A stretch of DNA of 64,000 bases from Prevotella sp. (GCA_017415455.1 JAFQGS010000012.1:1-64000), one strand, 5' to 3'; counted from the stretch's first letter, positions 44,523-54,318 are shown. Numbers and translations: made by a program. Notes: generated from the sequence alone by a model not told the origin.

Positions 44523-45353
44523 TCAGAAACTCTTGAGCCATGTTCTCAGTTCCGACATCACCTCCAGATGATATCTGAAACTCTCCCTTATGCCCCATCC
44601 GTGACCACCTGTTGGATAAACATGGAGACTTGCCGGCACCTTGTTGGCATTCAGACTGAGATAGTATTCAACACCGTTTGCAGCCGGAACAGAGCGGTCG
44701 TCGTTGCTGAGTGCTATGAAAGCGCGCGGCGTGGAAGCACTGACCTGCTTCTCGTTGCTGTACAGCAGTTCTGTCTCCGGGCTCGCCTTCTCGCCAATAA
44801 GGTTGTTGTGTGAGCCGCGGTGAGTCACCCCCTGGCGCATTGTTATCACCGGATAGAACAGAATCTGGAAGTTGGGCTTGCCCTCGCCTGTGACATGTGT
44901 GGCAACGGTAGATGCCAGATGACCTCCTGCCGACGACCCCATTATACCTATGTCATTGCTGTTTATGCCCCATTCTGCGGCATTGCGCCTTACAAGTCGT
45001 ATCGCCTCCTCGGCGTCTGAGACAGGAACCGCAGGATTACCTTTAGGCATTCTGTACTTGAGAACTATCGTCGCTATGCCCTGGTTGGCAAAAAACGGAG
45101 CCCACTGATGTCCCTCATGCTGCATGGCAAGATGCTGATAGCCCCCGCCCGGGCATACAACGATGGCGCGTCCTGTGGCCTCGCCCTTCTTGGGAAGATA
45201 TACCCACACCTTCGCTGTGTCACTGATGTCGCCGTTGTTGTTGGGCATTCCGTTCTCCCACAGGCACATCTCCGTGGGCTTCTGAGCCTTACACTCAGTG
45301 TGAAAACCTGTTATCATCATGATAAACGTAAATAGGAAAAATGCTTTCTTCAT
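44523..45353 (-). CDS. Secreted alpha/beta hydrolase (carbohydrate esterase-like)
   Basis: A 276-residue protein with signal peptide (MKKAFFLFTFIMMITGFHTECKA). The oxyanion segment VVCPGGGYQHLAM, nucleophile GSSAGGHLA and His in GGHGWG match acetyl-xylan-type esterases of the BD-FAE kind. It may remove acetyl or feruloyl groups from plant polysaccharide. The acid residue is probably the Asp in LSNDDRSVP. No other glycan genes are adjacent. Confidence 0.88.
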   Translation of the reverse strand: MKKAFFLFTFIMMITGFHTECKAQKPTEMCLWENGMPNNNGDISDTAKVWVYLPKKGEATGRAIVVCPGGGYQHLAMQHEGHQWAPFFANQGIATIVLKYRMPKGNPAVPVSDAEEAIRLVRRNAAEWGINSNDIGIMGSSAGGHLASTVATHVTGEGKPNFQILFYPVITMRQGVTHRGSHNNLIGEKASPETELLYSNEKQVSASTPRAFIALSNDDRSVPAANGVEYYLSLNANKVPASLHVYPTGGHGWGIRESFRYHLEVMSELRTWLKSF

Positions 45354-45460
45354 ATAGCTGTTGTTTTAGTTAATGCTCTTATCCGTCGGCATCGCCTGTC
45401 ATCCGCATATGTATCTGCCATGTTATGATATGCGTGTGACGCCCGGTTTGCTGCCATGTG

Positions 45461-45468
45461 CAAAGATA
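45461..45468 (-). promoter_or_regulatory. Promoter -7 element for the esterase gene
   Basis: TATCTTTG followed by CAC on the minus strand, about 107 bp upstream of the start codon. Confidence 0.5.
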
Positions 45469-45574
45469 ATGCAAAAAAGCACAAATCATATTTCGTTGCG
45501 AATATTAATTCAGTGTTTTGCCGTAAAAGATATATTTTTTGTAATATTGCACCAATAATCAATGTGTTATACCG

Positions 45575-46111
45575 ATGAAGGCAATAAAATCATACGTGTA
45601 CTGTCCGCTGTGTGGCAGCCGTCATTTCTCCGAAGACAGCTTCAAGAGTCGCCGTTGCATGACCTGCGGCTTTGAGATGTTTGTCAATCCGTCGGCGGCA
45701 GTGGCGGCGTTCATAACCAATTCTGCCGGAGAACTGCTGCTCACACGCCGCCGCTCAGACCCGGCAAAAGGCACACTGGACCTTCCCGGAGGCTTCTGCG
45801 ACATGGAAGAGAGCGCCGAGCAGGCTGTGATGAGGGAGGTGGCAGAGGAGACCGGACTGCGTGTCACGTGCGCACGATACCTATTTAGCATACCGAACAG
45901 CTATCACTTCTCGGGCATAGACATACCAACTCTCGACCTCTTCTTCTGCTGTGAGGTGGCAGAAGGAGCCCAGCCCACGCCTATGGACGATGCAGAGGAA
46001 TGCCTGTGGGTGCCTGCTGACAAACTCGACAAAAGCCTTTTCGGACTCAATTCAATACGTCAGGCAGTGGAAAAATACACGGAAAGTATCAAGAAAAACT
46101 TAAAAAACTAA
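45575..46111 (+). CDS. NUDIX hydrolase with N-terminal zinc ribbon
   Basis: A 178-residue protein. The N-terminus has two CxxC pairs (CPLCGSRHF and RCMTCGFEMF), a zinc ribbon as in NudC-type NADH pyrophosphatases, followed by the NUDIX box GGFCDMEESAEQAVMREVAE then ETG. It hydrolyses a nucleoside diphosphate derivative; NADH or ADP-ribose are possibilities. The start is 77 bp before the topA promoter region's gene and on the same strand. Confidence 0.9.
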   Translation: MKAIKSYVYCPLCGSRHFSEDSFKSRRCMTCGFEMFVNPSAAVAAFITNSAGELLLTRRRSDPAKGTLDLPGGFCDMEESAEQAVMREVAEETGLRVTCARYLFSIPNSYHFSGIDIPTLDLFFCCEVAEGAQPTPMDDAEECLWVPADKLDKSLFGLNSIRQAVEKYTESIKKNLKN

Positions 46112-46152
46112 AAAAAGCTGTTATTATATAAGGTGTATGTAAAAGTTTTGCG

Positions 46153-46160
46153 TACTTTTG
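46153..46160 (+). promoter_or_regulatory. Promoter -7 element for topA
   Basis: TACTTTTG followed by CGCC, 29 bp upstream of the topA start codon. Confidence 0.6.
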
Positions 46161-46188
46161 CGCCCTAAATAAAACAGAACAACTGATT

Positions 46189-48501
46189 ATGCAAAAGAAT
46201 TTGGTTATTGTCGAGAGCCCTGCAAAGGCAAAGACAATCGAAAAGTTTTTAGGAAAAGAATACAAGGTGATGTCAAGTTACGGACACATCCGTGACTTAA
46301 AGAAGAAAGAGATAAGTATAAATCTTGACACGCTTTCTCCGGCTTATGAGGTTCCGGAAGAGAAAAGAAAACTTGTAAGTGAGCTCAAATCGTGTGCCAA
46401 GAAGGCTGATACCGTATGGCTGGCATCCGATGAAGACCGCGAGGGAGAGGCCATATCATGGCACCTTTGCGAAGTACTTGGGCTGGATGAGAGCAAGACA
46501 AACAGAATAGTTTTCCACGAGATAACAAAGCCTGCGATATTAGAGGCGATAGAAAAGCCGCGCAGACTGAACATGAATCTTGTAAACGCACAGCAGGCAA
46601 GACGAGTGCTCGACAGACTGGTGGGCTTTAAGCTGTCTCCGGTTTTGTGGCGGAAGGTGAAGCCAGCATTGTCGGCAGGACGTGTCCAGAGCGTTGCCGT
46701 GAGACTCATCGTTGAGAGAGAGCGCGACATACAGGCATTCAAGAGCGAGCCATATTACAGACTTAACGCCGTATTCGCACTGATAGCGGAAGACGGATCG
46801 GCATCGGAGATAAAGGCGGAACTGGATACTCGCTTCAAGACTCATGACGAGGCAGTGGCATTTCTTGAGAAATGCAAGAACGCAGAGTTCACCATAAGCG
46901 ATATATCCAAGAAACCTCTGAAAAGAACTCCGGCGCCACCATTCACAACATCTACGCTCCAACAGGAGGCGGCTCGTAAACTCGGATTCACCGTTTCGCA
47001 GACAATGATGGTTGCACAGCACCTTTATGAGAACGGACGAATCACTTATATGCGTACGGATAGTGTCAACCTGTCAAAGCTTTGCATTGCTGCAAGCAAG
47101 GAAGAGGTGATAAAGACATGGGGAGAAGAGTACAGCAAGCCTCGCAACTATCAAACAAACTCAAAGGGAGCGCAGGAAGCACACGAGGCAATCCGCCCTA
47201 CATACATGAGCGATGTGGAAATAGATGGCACCGTTCAGGAAAAACGTCTGTACGAACTTATATGGAAACGCACTGCGGCAAGCCAGATGGCAGACGCCAG
47301 AATAGAGAAAACCACAGTGAGCATAAGCATCAGCGGAACAGAGGAGAAGTTCATCGCGACAGGCGAGGTTGTGGATTTTGACGGATTCCTGAAGGTTTAT
47401 CGTGAGTCAATAGACGAGGAGGAACAGGCAGTGCAGGAAGAGTTTGCACATGTTCTTCCGCCAATGAGCACAGGAGATGTGCTGCAGCGCCGGGAGATTA
47501 CGGCAACAGAGAGATATAGCCAGGGACCTTTAAGATATACAGAGGCAAGTCTTGTGCATAAGCTTGAGGAACTGGGCATCGGACGTCCTTCTACTTATGC
47601 GCCCACAATCAGCACCATACAGCAGCGCGAATACGTACAGAAAGGCGACAAGAAGGGCGAGGAGCGCAAGTTCACCATTGACACCTTGCAGGGTATAAAG
47701 ATAACACATAAAACAAAAACGGAGATGGCTGGCAGTGACAAAGGTAAACTGCTGCCTACGGATATAGGAATTGTGGTGAACGATTTCCTGATGAAGTACT
47801 TCCCGAATATTATGGATTATAACTTCACTGCGAGAGTGGAACAACAGTTTGACAGCATCGCTGACGGTGAGGATCAGTGGACAACAATGCTCAAGTTGTT
47901 CTACAAGGACTTTGAACCTACAGTGGAACAGACAATGAACAGCCGTGAGGAGCATAAGGCTGGAGAACGAGAACTGGGCACAGATCCGGTGAGTGGAAAG
48001 CCGGTTTATGTCAAGATAGGACGATTCGGACCTGTTGTGCAGATCGGTTCGGCTGATGACAAGGAGAAACCAAGGTTCGCACAGCTTCCTGCTGATAAAG
48101 GAATGGAGACCATAACACTGGCGGAGGCAATGGAACTCTTCAAACTTCCACGCACGCTCGGACAATATGAGGGACAGCCGGTGGTAATCGGTGCCGGACG
48201 ATTCGGACCTTATATTATGCATAATAAGAAATATGTGTCACTGCCAAAAACGGAAGATCCGATGACAGTAAGTCTTGAAACGGCTGTGAATCTGATTGAG
48301 GCAAAGCGGACAGAGGAGACACAAAGACACATAAAAGCATTCAAGGAAGAGCCGAAACTGGAGGTGATGAATGGACGATATGGCCCGTATCTCTCATACG
48401 ATGGTAAGAACTACAGGTTGCCTAAGAACTTACATGAAAAGGCAAAGGACCTTACTCTTGAGGAGTGTATGGACATAATAAATAACGCCAAGAAAAAATA
48501 A
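46189..48501 (+). CDS. topA: DNA topoisomerase I
   Basis: A 770-residue type IA topoisomerase that relaxes negative supercoils. The Toprim domain has VIVESPAKAKTI and SDEDREGEAISWHL; the active-site tyrosine is in GRITYMRTDSVNLS. The C-terminus has repeated GRFGP-type modules (KIGRFGPVVQIG, AGRFGPYIMHNK, NGRYGPYLSYDG) instead of Cys4 zinc fingers. It is followed after 4 bp by aroK and then speA, forming a likely operon. Confidence 0.97.
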   Translation: MQKNLVIVESPAKAKTIEKFLGKEYKVMSSYGHIRDLKKKEISINLDTLSPAYEVPEEKRKLVSELKSCAKKADTVWLASDEDREGEAISWHLCEVLGLDESKTNRIVFHEITKPAILEAIEKPRRLNMNLVNAQQARRVLDRLVGFKLSPVLWRKVKPALSAGRVQSVAVRLIVERERDIQAFKSEPYYRLNAVFALIAEDGSASEIKAELDTRFKTHDEAVAFLEKCKNAEFTISDISKKPLKRTPAPPFTTSTLQQEAARKLGFTVSQTMMVAQHLYENGRITYMRTDSVNLSKLCIAASKEEVIKTWGEEYSKPRNYQTNSKGAQEAHEAIRPTYMSDVEIDGTVQEKRLYELIWKRTAASQMADARIEKTTVSISISGTEEKFIATGEVVDFDGFLKVYRESIDEEEQAVQEEFAHVLPPMSTGDVLQRREITATERYSQGPLRYTEASLVHKLEELGIGRPSTYAPTISTIQQREYVQKGDKKGEERKFTIDTLQGIKITHKTKTEMAGSDKGKLLPTDIGIVVNDFLMKYFPNIMDYNFTARVEQQFDSIADGEDQWTTMLKLFYKDFEPTVEQTMNSREEHKAGERELGTDPVSGKPVYVKIGRFGPVVQIGSADDKEKPRFAQLPADKGMETITLAEAMELFKLPRTLGQYEGQPVVIGAGRFGPYIMHNKKYVSLPKTEDPMTVSLETAVNLIEAKRTEETQRHIKAFKEEPKLEVMNGRYGPYLSYDGKNYRLPKNLHEKAKDLTLEECMDIINNAKKK

Positions 48502-48505
48502 ACCG

Positions 48506-49033
48506 ATGAAAAGGATAATTCTCATCGGATATATGGGCGCCGGCAAGACAACGTTGGGCAAGGCTTTGTCTAAGGAACTGTCTATTCCTTTCTATGATTT
48601 AGACTGGTATATTGAGACAAGAATGCACAAAACGGTGCCTCAGATATTTGAAGAAAAGGGCGAGGAGGGCTTCAGGAAAATCGAAAATGCCATGCTTCAT
48701 GAGGTGGCTGAGTTCGAAAACGTGGTCATTAGCTGTGGAGGTGGAACACCATGTTTCTATGATAACATGGAGTATATTAACCAACAGGGTGACAGTGTGT
48801 ATCTGAAAGCCACGCCAGAGGTGCTGCTAAAGCATCTGAAGATGGGTAAAACAGAGCGCCCTTTATTAAAAAACAAAACTCAGGAAGAGATTTGCGATTT
48901 TATTGCGGAGCAACTGCAAAAGCGCGAAATATACTATAATAGGGCCAAACATATACTTGATGTCAGCCTGATGGATAGTTATGACAAGATTCAGATTTCA
49001 GTAACCCAACTGCGGGAATTGCTTAATATTTAA
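48506..49033 (+). CDS. aroK: Shikimate kinase
   Basis: A 175-residue cytosolic enzyme of aromatic amino-acid synthesis. Walker A is GYMGAGKTTLG; the shikimate-binding DLDWYIE and GEEGFRKIE and the CGGGTP loop follow; the lid has KTERPLL. It lies between topA (4 bp) and speA (13 bp). Confidence 0.95.
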   Translation: MKRIILIGYMGAGKTTLGKALSKELSIPFYDLDWYIETRMHKTVPQIFEEKGEEGFRKIENAMLHEVAEFENVVISCGGGTPCFYDNMEYINQQGDSVYLKATPEVLLKHLKMGKTERPLLKNKTQEEICDFIAEQLQKREIYYNRAKHILDVSLMDSYDKIQISVTQLRELLNI

Positions 49034-49046
49034 ACAATCTGCCTAA

Positions 49047-50939
49047 ATGAAGAAGTGGACTATTGAAGACTCTAAAGAGCTTTACAACATGAATGGATGG
49101 GGAACATCCTATTTCAGCATCAACAGTAAGGGTAATGCTTATGTCACTCCATGCAAAGATGAAACGCAAATTGACATAAAGGAGGTAATAGATGAGCTTG
49201 CCTTGCGTGATATTACGCCTCCAGTGCTGCTCCGTTTCAGTGATATTCTTGACAATAGAATAGAGAAAACGTCAAGCTGTTTTAAAAAAGCGTCGGAGGA
49301 ATACAACTTTAAAGGGGAGAATTTCATTATCTATCCCATTAAGGTTAATCAGATGCAGCCAGTCGTTGAGGAGATTATCAGTCATGGAAGAAAGTTCAAC
49401 CTTGGTCTGGAAGCTGGCAGTAAGCCAGAGCTTCATGCGGTCATCGCCATGCAATGTCAGAGCGATTCTCTTATCATTTGCAATGGATATAAGGATCAGA
49501 GTTATATTGAACTGGCTCTGCTTGCCCAGAAAATGGGAAAGAGAATATTCATTGTTGTGGAGAAACTGAATGAACTTGAGACAATAGCCAAGGCCGCAAA
49601 GAAGTTCAATGTGCGCCCAAATCTCGGCATAAGAATAAAGCTTGCGTCATCAGGAAGTGGCAAGTGGGAAGACAGCGGAGGTGATGCCAGCAAGTTCGGA
49701 CTGACCAGTTCGGAGCTGCTTGAGGCTCTTGAGATTCTCGAAAAGAAAGATATGAAAGAGTGTCTCAGACTTATTCACTTTCATATAGGTAGCCAGATAA
49801 CAAAGATACGACGCATACAGACAGCCCTTAGAGAGGCATCTAACTTCTATATTCAGTTGCATAAGATGGGTTATAACGTAGAGTTTGTCGATTGTGGAGG
49901 CGGACTTGGCGTTGATTATGACGGTACTCGGTCGCCCAGTAGTGAAAGTAGTGTGAACTATTCAATACAAGAATACGTCAACGATTGTATCTATACGTTT
50001 GTTGAGGCATCTGATAACAATAACATTCCACATCCTAATATCATCACGGAAAGTGGCAGATCGCTTACCGCTCATCATTCTGTTCTCGTCATAGATGTGC
50101 TTGAAACGGCTTCACTTCCTGAGATGGATGAGGAGTATGAGCCAGAGAAGGAATCTCATAAGTTGGTTAAAGACCTGTATGATATCTGGGATAACTTAAA
50201 CCAGCGGACCATGCTTGAGGACTGGCATGATGCAGAGCAGATACGTGAAGAGGCATTAGATCTGTTCAGTCATGGCCTTGTTGATTTGCAGACACGTGCT
50301 GAGATAGAGCGAATGTATTGGAGTGTGTGCCGTGAAGTGAACAGTCTTGCGAAGACAATGAAGCATACTCCGGAGGAGCTTAAGAATCTTGACAAGCTTC
50401 TTGCAGATAAATACTTCTGTAATTTCTCTCTCTTCCAGTCTCTGCCTGACTCCTGGGCAATAGACCAATTGTTCCCGATTGTTCCTATCCAGCGACTTGA
50501 TGAGCGTCCAACTCGTAGCGCAACGCTTCAGGATATCACATGTGACAGCGATGGAAAGATATCCAACTTCGTTACGAACAGGAACATCTCACATATTCTT
50601 CCAGTGCATAAGTTGCGCAAGAACGAGCCCTATTATCTTGGTGTCTTCCTTATAGGAGCCTATCAGGAGATTCTTGGTGACATGCATAATTTGTTTGGCG
50701 ACACCAATGCTATCCATGTATCAGTGAAGGATGGCACATATCATATAGACCAGATTTTCGACGGTGAGACTGTGGAAGAGGTTCTTGCGTATGTCCAGTA
50801 TAAGCCAAAAGACCTTGTCCGTCAGCTTGAGCGATGGGTGACCAAGAGTGTGAAGGTCGGCAAGATATCATTGGAAGAAGGCAAGGAGTTCCTCTCCAAT
50901 TATCGCTCTGGACTCTATGGATACACCTATTTGGAGTAG
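49047..50939 (+). CDS. speA: Biosynthetic arginine decarboxylase
   Basis: A 630-residue PLP enzyme that converts arginine to agmatine for polyamine synthesis. The PLP lysine is in YPIKVNQMQPVV; FHIGSQ, CGGGLGVDYDG and TCDSDGKI are further fold-type III active-site segments. The length and the helical insertion at about residues 370-460 are typical of SpeA. It ends before a hairpin and is followed by argB, so arginine formation and use are adjacent. Confidence 0.96.
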   Translation: MKKWTIEDSKELYNMNGWGTSYFSINSKGNAYVTPCKDETQIDIKEVIDELALRDITPPVLLRFSDILDNRIEKTSSCFKKASEEYNFKGENFIIYPIKVNQMQPVVEEIISHGRKFNLGLEAGSKPELHAVIAMQCQSDSLIICNGYKDQSYIELALLAQKMGKRIFIVVEKLNELETIAKAAKKFNVRPNLGIRIKLASSGSGKWEDSGGDASKFGLTSSELLEALEILEKKDMKECLRLIHFHIGSQITKIRRIQTALREASNFYIQLHKMGYNVEFVDCGGGLGVDYDGTRSPSSESSVNYSIQEYVNDCIYTFVEASDNNNIPHPNIITESGRSLTAHHSVLVIDVLETASLPEMDEEYEPEKESHKLVKDLYDIWDNLNQRTMLEDWHDAEQIREEALDLFSHGLVDLQTRAEIERMYWSVCREVNSLAKTMKHTPEELKNLDKLLADKYFCNFSLFQSLPDSWAIDQLFPIVPIQRLDERPTRSATLQDITCDSDGKISNFVTNRNISHILPVHKLRKNEPYYLGVFLIGAYQEILGDMHNLFGDTNAIHVSVKDGTYHIDQIFDGETVEEVLAYVQYKPKDLVRQLERWVTKSVKVGKISLEEGKEFLSNYRSGLYGYTYLE

Positions 50940-50988
50940 TTATGACATTGTTTTACAGATGATTTATCACATTAATATAATATAATAA

Positions 50989-51031
50989 TGGTTTGGCAGG
51001 TTCAGAATAAGGCCTGCCGAGCCATTTTTTA
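50989..51031 (+). terminator. Hairpin between speA and argB (terminator or attenuator)
   Basis: TGGTTTGGCAGG and CCTGCCGAGCCA pair (two G-T pairs) and are followed by T6. It ends 15 bp before the argB ATG, so read-through would be needed if argB had no promoter of its own; none is clear. Confidence 0.75.
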
Positions 51032-51045
51032 TTTTCAGTATAAGT

Positions 51046-51816
51046 ATGAAAGAACATATAACAGTAGTAAAGGTAGGCGGTGCTGTGGTAGAAGACGAAG
51101 CCCAGTTAGAGCGTCTTTTGTCTGATTTCAGTGCCATTGAGGGCCGTAAGGTACTTGTTCACGGAGGCGGAAGACGCGCCACTCAGGTAGCCGCCCAGCT
51201 TGGAATAGAGAGCAAGATGGTAAACGGCAGACGCATTACTGACAAAGACATGCTTCAGGTTGTCACCATGGTATATGGCGGTTTGGTAAATAAGAACCTT
51301 GTTGCAAGGCTTCAGGCCAACGGTGTTAATGCCCTCGGTCTTACCGGTGCGGATATGAATGTGATGCGTTCGCACAAGAGAGAGGTGAAAACAGTAGACT
51401 ATGGATACGTTGGCGATGTGGATTCTGCCGACGGAAAGCAGCTCCAGACGCTGATAGAGGCAGGCGTAACGCCAGTCATGGCACCACTGACCCACGACGG
51501 AAAGGGTAACATTCTCAACACGAATGCAGATACAATAGCGGCGGAAACAGCCAAGGCCCTTGCCGCTTACTATGATGTCACGCTTATATTCAGCTTTGAG
51601 AAGAAGGGCGTTCTGAGCAATCCAGACGACGATGACAGCGTGATTCCTGTCATAACCCGTCCTGATTTCGACCGTTACGTAGCCGAAGGAGTCATTGCCG
51701 GAGGTATGATTCCAAAGTTGGAGAATGCCTTCAGCGCCATAAATGATGGCGTAAAGGAAGTCATCATAACACTTGCCACAGCCATAGACGGCAAACATGG
51801 CACAGTGATAAGATAA
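51046..51816 (+). CDS. argB: Acetylglutamate kinase
   Basis: A 256-residue amino-acid kinase of arginine synthesis. KVGGAVVED, HGGGRRATQVA (substrate-binding GGG) and the C-terminal GGMIPKLENAFSAI are diagnostic. The short form is as in other Bacteroidetes. It is separated from speA by a terminator-like hairpin and followed at 95 bp by an ECF sigma gene with its own candidate promoter. Confidence 0.95.
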   Translation: MKEHITVVKVGGAVVEDEAQLERLLSDFSAIEGRKVLVHGGGRRATQVAAQLGIESKMVNGRRITDKDMLQVVTMVYGGLVNKNLVARLQANGVNALGLTGADMNVMRSHKREVKTVDYGYVGDVDSADGKQLQTLIEAGVTPVMAPLTHDGKGNILNTNADTIAAETAKALAAYYDVTLIFSFEKKGVLSNPDDDDSVIPVITRPDFDRYVAEGVIAGGMIPKLENAFSAINDGVKEVIITLATAIDGKHGTVIR

Positions 51817-51868
51817 AGACCCCGTAATAATTAATGAATGTTAAAAATGAGAGAAAATATAACTTCCC

Positions 51869-51894
51869 TGTAACTTTTTCTTTCTTCAATCGTC
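51869..51894 (+). promoter_or_regulatory. Candidate ECF-type promoter of the second sigma operon
   Basis: TGTAAC, 16 nt, CGTC: the layout expected for an ECF sigma factor. Transcription would start near 51901, 10 bp before the ATG. Confidence 0.45.
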
Positions 51895-51910
51895 AATCAG
51901 ATAAAGGCAA

Positions 51911-52426
51911 ATGAGAAATATCAGCTTCCGCAACGACATATTGCCGCTTAAGAATGTGCTCTACAGGCTTGCCTTGCGCATCACCCAGAGCCATGAGGAT
52001 GCGCAGGATGTGGTGCAGGATACGCTGATAAAAGTCTGGGACAAGCGTGATGAATGGCAGAACATTCTCTCAATAGAGGCCTACAGTCTTCGGATATGCC
52101 GCAATATTGCTCTTGACAAGATACGAAAAGCATCGGCAAGCGACGAGACTTTGGATGGTAAGGAATATGTTATTGCCGCGGACAACAGCTCAAATCCGCA
52201 CGATTCCATGCTTGGCAAAGAGCGGATGGAGCATATCAGACGCATCGTTGGCAGCCTGCCAGAGAAGCAACGCACGTGCTTTCAGCTTCGCGACATAGAG
52301 GGAAAGAGTTACAAGGAGATAGCTTCAATACTTGATGTCAGCGAGGAACAGGTCAAGGTAAATATCTTCCGCGCACGCCAGACAATAAAAAGCAAGTATC
52401 AGGAAATAGACAATTATGGATTATAA
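51911..52426 (+). CDS. ECF RNA polymerase sigma factor (second)
   Basis: A 171-residue two-region sigma factor. Region 2: EDAQDVVQDTLIKVWDKRDE; region 4: LPEKQRTCFQLRDIEGKSYK and an HTH ending with VKVNIFRARQTIKSK. It is followed by an overlapping (11 bp) anti-sigma-like gene, as in the first ECF locus; no DUF4252 gene is present here. Confidence 0.95.
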   Translation: MRNISFRNDILPLKNVLYRLALRITQSHEDAQDVVQDTLIKVWDKRDEWQNILSIEAYSLRICRNIALDKIRKASASDETLDGKEYVIAADNSSNPHDSMLGKERMEHIRRIVGSLPEKQRTCFQLRDIEGKSYKEIASILDVSEEQVKVNIFRARQTIKSKYQEIDNYGL

Positions 52427-52892
52427 GTATATCGAACAACTTCTGGAACGTTACTGGAACGACGCCACTACACTTGAGGAAGAGGCCATCCTGCGCTCAT
52501 TCTTCAGTCAGGAAGACATTCCTGCCAGCCTCGTTCAGTATAAGCCGCTCTTCACTCTTGCCCAGGCAGAGAAAGAGGAGTGTGTTCTTGGAGCCGATTT
52601 TGATGCTGCCATTCTTGAGCTTGTTGATGACTCTCAGCCTGTAAAGGCAAAGACCGTGAGTCTTCGCGAGCGTTTCATGCCGTTGTTCAGGGCTGTTGCT
52701 GTTGTCGCTGTATTCCTTTCGCTGGGTCAGGCGGCACAGGTGGCATTCCAGAGCGGTACAGACAATGCGGCGCCCGAGGTTGCATTCAGTGTCAAGGACA
52801 GTGTGAGCACAGGCATGTCAATAGCCAAAGGTGACTCAGTCAAGGTTGACACACTGAAGAAAGTGATACTGACGCCCGACATTTTGAAGTAA
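52416..52892 (+). CDS. Single-pass membrane protein, probable anti-sigma factor
   Basis: A 158-residue protein with an acidic cytosolic part resembling the partner at 12382 (YIEQLLERYWNDATTLEEEA compared with IRSLLEKFYDGLTTEQEEQE), a helix at about residues 88-110 (LFRAVAVVAVFLSLGQAA) and a short periplasmic tail. The shared N-terminal pattern of the two proteins is evidence that they are related anti-sigma factors. No zinc motif is present. Confidence 0.75.
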   Translation: MDYKYIEQLLERYWNDATTLEEEAILRSFFSQEDIPASLVQYKPLFTLAQAEKEECVLGADFDAAILELVDDSQPVKAKTVSLRERFMPLFRAVAVVAVFLSLGQAAQVAFQSGTDNAAPEVAFSVKDSVSTGMSIAKGDSVKVDTLKKVILTPDILK

Positions 52893-52992
52893 GATAATTT
52901 TCTAGCTTTCTCTATAAAACAATGTTTAGTAAGACAAATTGAAACTGTGAAGTTTCTATTCTCTCAATTTTTTCATAACATACTAACATTTA

Positions 52993-53027
52993 AAGCCCCG
53001 CTGCAGAGACAGCGGGGCTTGTTTTTT
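52993..53027 (+). terminator. Terminator of the second ECF operon
   Basis: AAGCCCCGCTG and CAGCGGGGCTT (the ends of one long stem) followed by a GTTTTTT run. Confidence 0.9.
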
Positions 53028-53069
53028 CTCAGTGCCGTTGTGGCTCACCGATGAGCCGTTTCCGTTGCT

Positions 53070-54299
53070 TTATCTGTATATCAGGGTTGTGATGCGCTCC
53101 GGGTCGAACACCTCCTGCGCCACGTCCTGTATTTGTTGTGCGGTCAGTTCGTCAATGTTTCTGAACAGCGCCTGTATGTCTTTCTCCCATCCATAATGCA
53201 GAAAGCTCTTGCCAAAGTCCAGCGCATAGCTCTCCCTATTGTCACAAGCGATGCCTATCTGGCCTTTTATCTGCTTCTTGGCAATGGCGAGTTGTCTTGC
53301 CGACAGCGGCTTCTGCATCATCTTGTCAAGCTCTCTCCGCACCAGCTTGAGGCATTTCTCAATATCCTTCGGGTCGCATCCGAAGTACGCACACCACATG
53401 CCGGTGTCCGAATAGCTCACCATCGTACTGTCAACGATATACACCAGTCCGTGCCTTTCTCTCAAAGCGAGGTTCAGCCGTGCGCTCATTGCCGGTCCGC
53501 CAAGTATGTTGTTCAGCAGATAGAGAGCCATTCTCTTGCTGTTGTGAACATCATACGCCCTGTTTCCAAGCATCACATGAGCCTGATGCGTGCCCTTTTC
53601 CTTGACCAGTGTCTGTGCCTTGTACCCGGGAAGAATATTCTGCGGCCTTACGTCTATCAGCGGACTGCGTTGCGGAAAGTCGGCAGTTGCCTTCCCAACC
53701 AGTCTTATTATGTTCTTGAAACTGAGGTCGCCGTATGCGAAGAAGATGGCATTCTCTGGTTTGTAATACTTTCCAGTGAAGCGCCTTATGTCCTCCGCCG
53801 TATATGTTCTCAGCCTCTCCGCCTTTCCCAGAATGTTGTGTCCGAGCGGGTGTCCGGCAAATATGGCGTTCTCAAAGTCGTCGTATATCAGTTCGGCCGG
53901 TGAGTCATTATAACTCTCTATCTCGTCACATATAACGTCCTTCTCCTTCATCAGCTCCGCCTCCGGGTACACACTGTGGAACACGATGTCTGTCAGCAGG
54001 TCCACGGCCTTGCTGAAGTGGTCTTTCAGAATTGCCGAGTGGTACACGGTGCTCTCCTTGTTCGTAAAGGCGTTGATGTCTCCTCCCACGCCCTCCAGGC
54101 AACTGAGAATCTGTATTGAGCGCCTTCTTGACGTACCTTTGAACGTGGCATGCTCGCAGAAGTGAGCCAGTCCTTCCTCGCCAGGCATCTCGTTCCGGGT
54201 GCCGGCGCATATCCCATAGCCGCAATATACCACCTGAGAGGCTGATGGCAGATGTATTATTCTTAGCCCGTTGGGCAATGTATATGTATTGTATTTCAT
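53070..54299 (-). CDS. M16 family zinc peptidase (insulinase-like)
   Basis: A 409-residue peptidase without a signal peptide. The inverted zinc motif HFCEH is near residue 46, and the distal Glu is in the helix following VYPEAELMKEKDVICDEIES. A C-terminal inactive half (GPAMSARLNLALRERHGLVY) completes the single-chain dimer-half form. It is probably cytosolic and processes peptides. Confidence 0.93.
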   Translation of the reverse strand: MKYNTYTLPNGLRIIHLPSASQVVYCGYGICAGTRNEMPGEEGLAHFCEHATFKGTSRRRSIQILSCLEGVGGDINAFTNKESTVYHSAILKDHFSKAVDLLTDIVFHSVYPEAELMKEKDVICDEIESYNDSPAELIYDDFENAIFAGHPLGHNILGKAERLRTYTAEDIRRFTGKYYKPENAIFFAYGDLSFKNIIRLVGKATADFPQRSPLIDVRPQNILPGYKAQTLVKEKGTHQAHVMLGNRAYDVHNSKRMALYLLNNILGGPAMSARLNLALRERHGLVYIVDSTMVSYSDTGMWCAYFGCDPKDIEKCLKLVRRELDKMMQKPLSARQLAIAKKQIKGQIGIACDNRESYALDFGKSFLHYGWEKDIQALFRNIDELTAQQIQDVAQEVFDPERITTLIYR

Positions 54300-54310
54300 A
54301 AAACTGTCTG

Positions 54311-54318
54311 CAAAGTTA
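54311..54318 (-). promoter_or_regulatory. Promoter -7 element for the M16 gene
   Basis: TAACTTTG followed by CAG on the minus strand; very short leader (about 7 nt). Confidence 0.65.
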
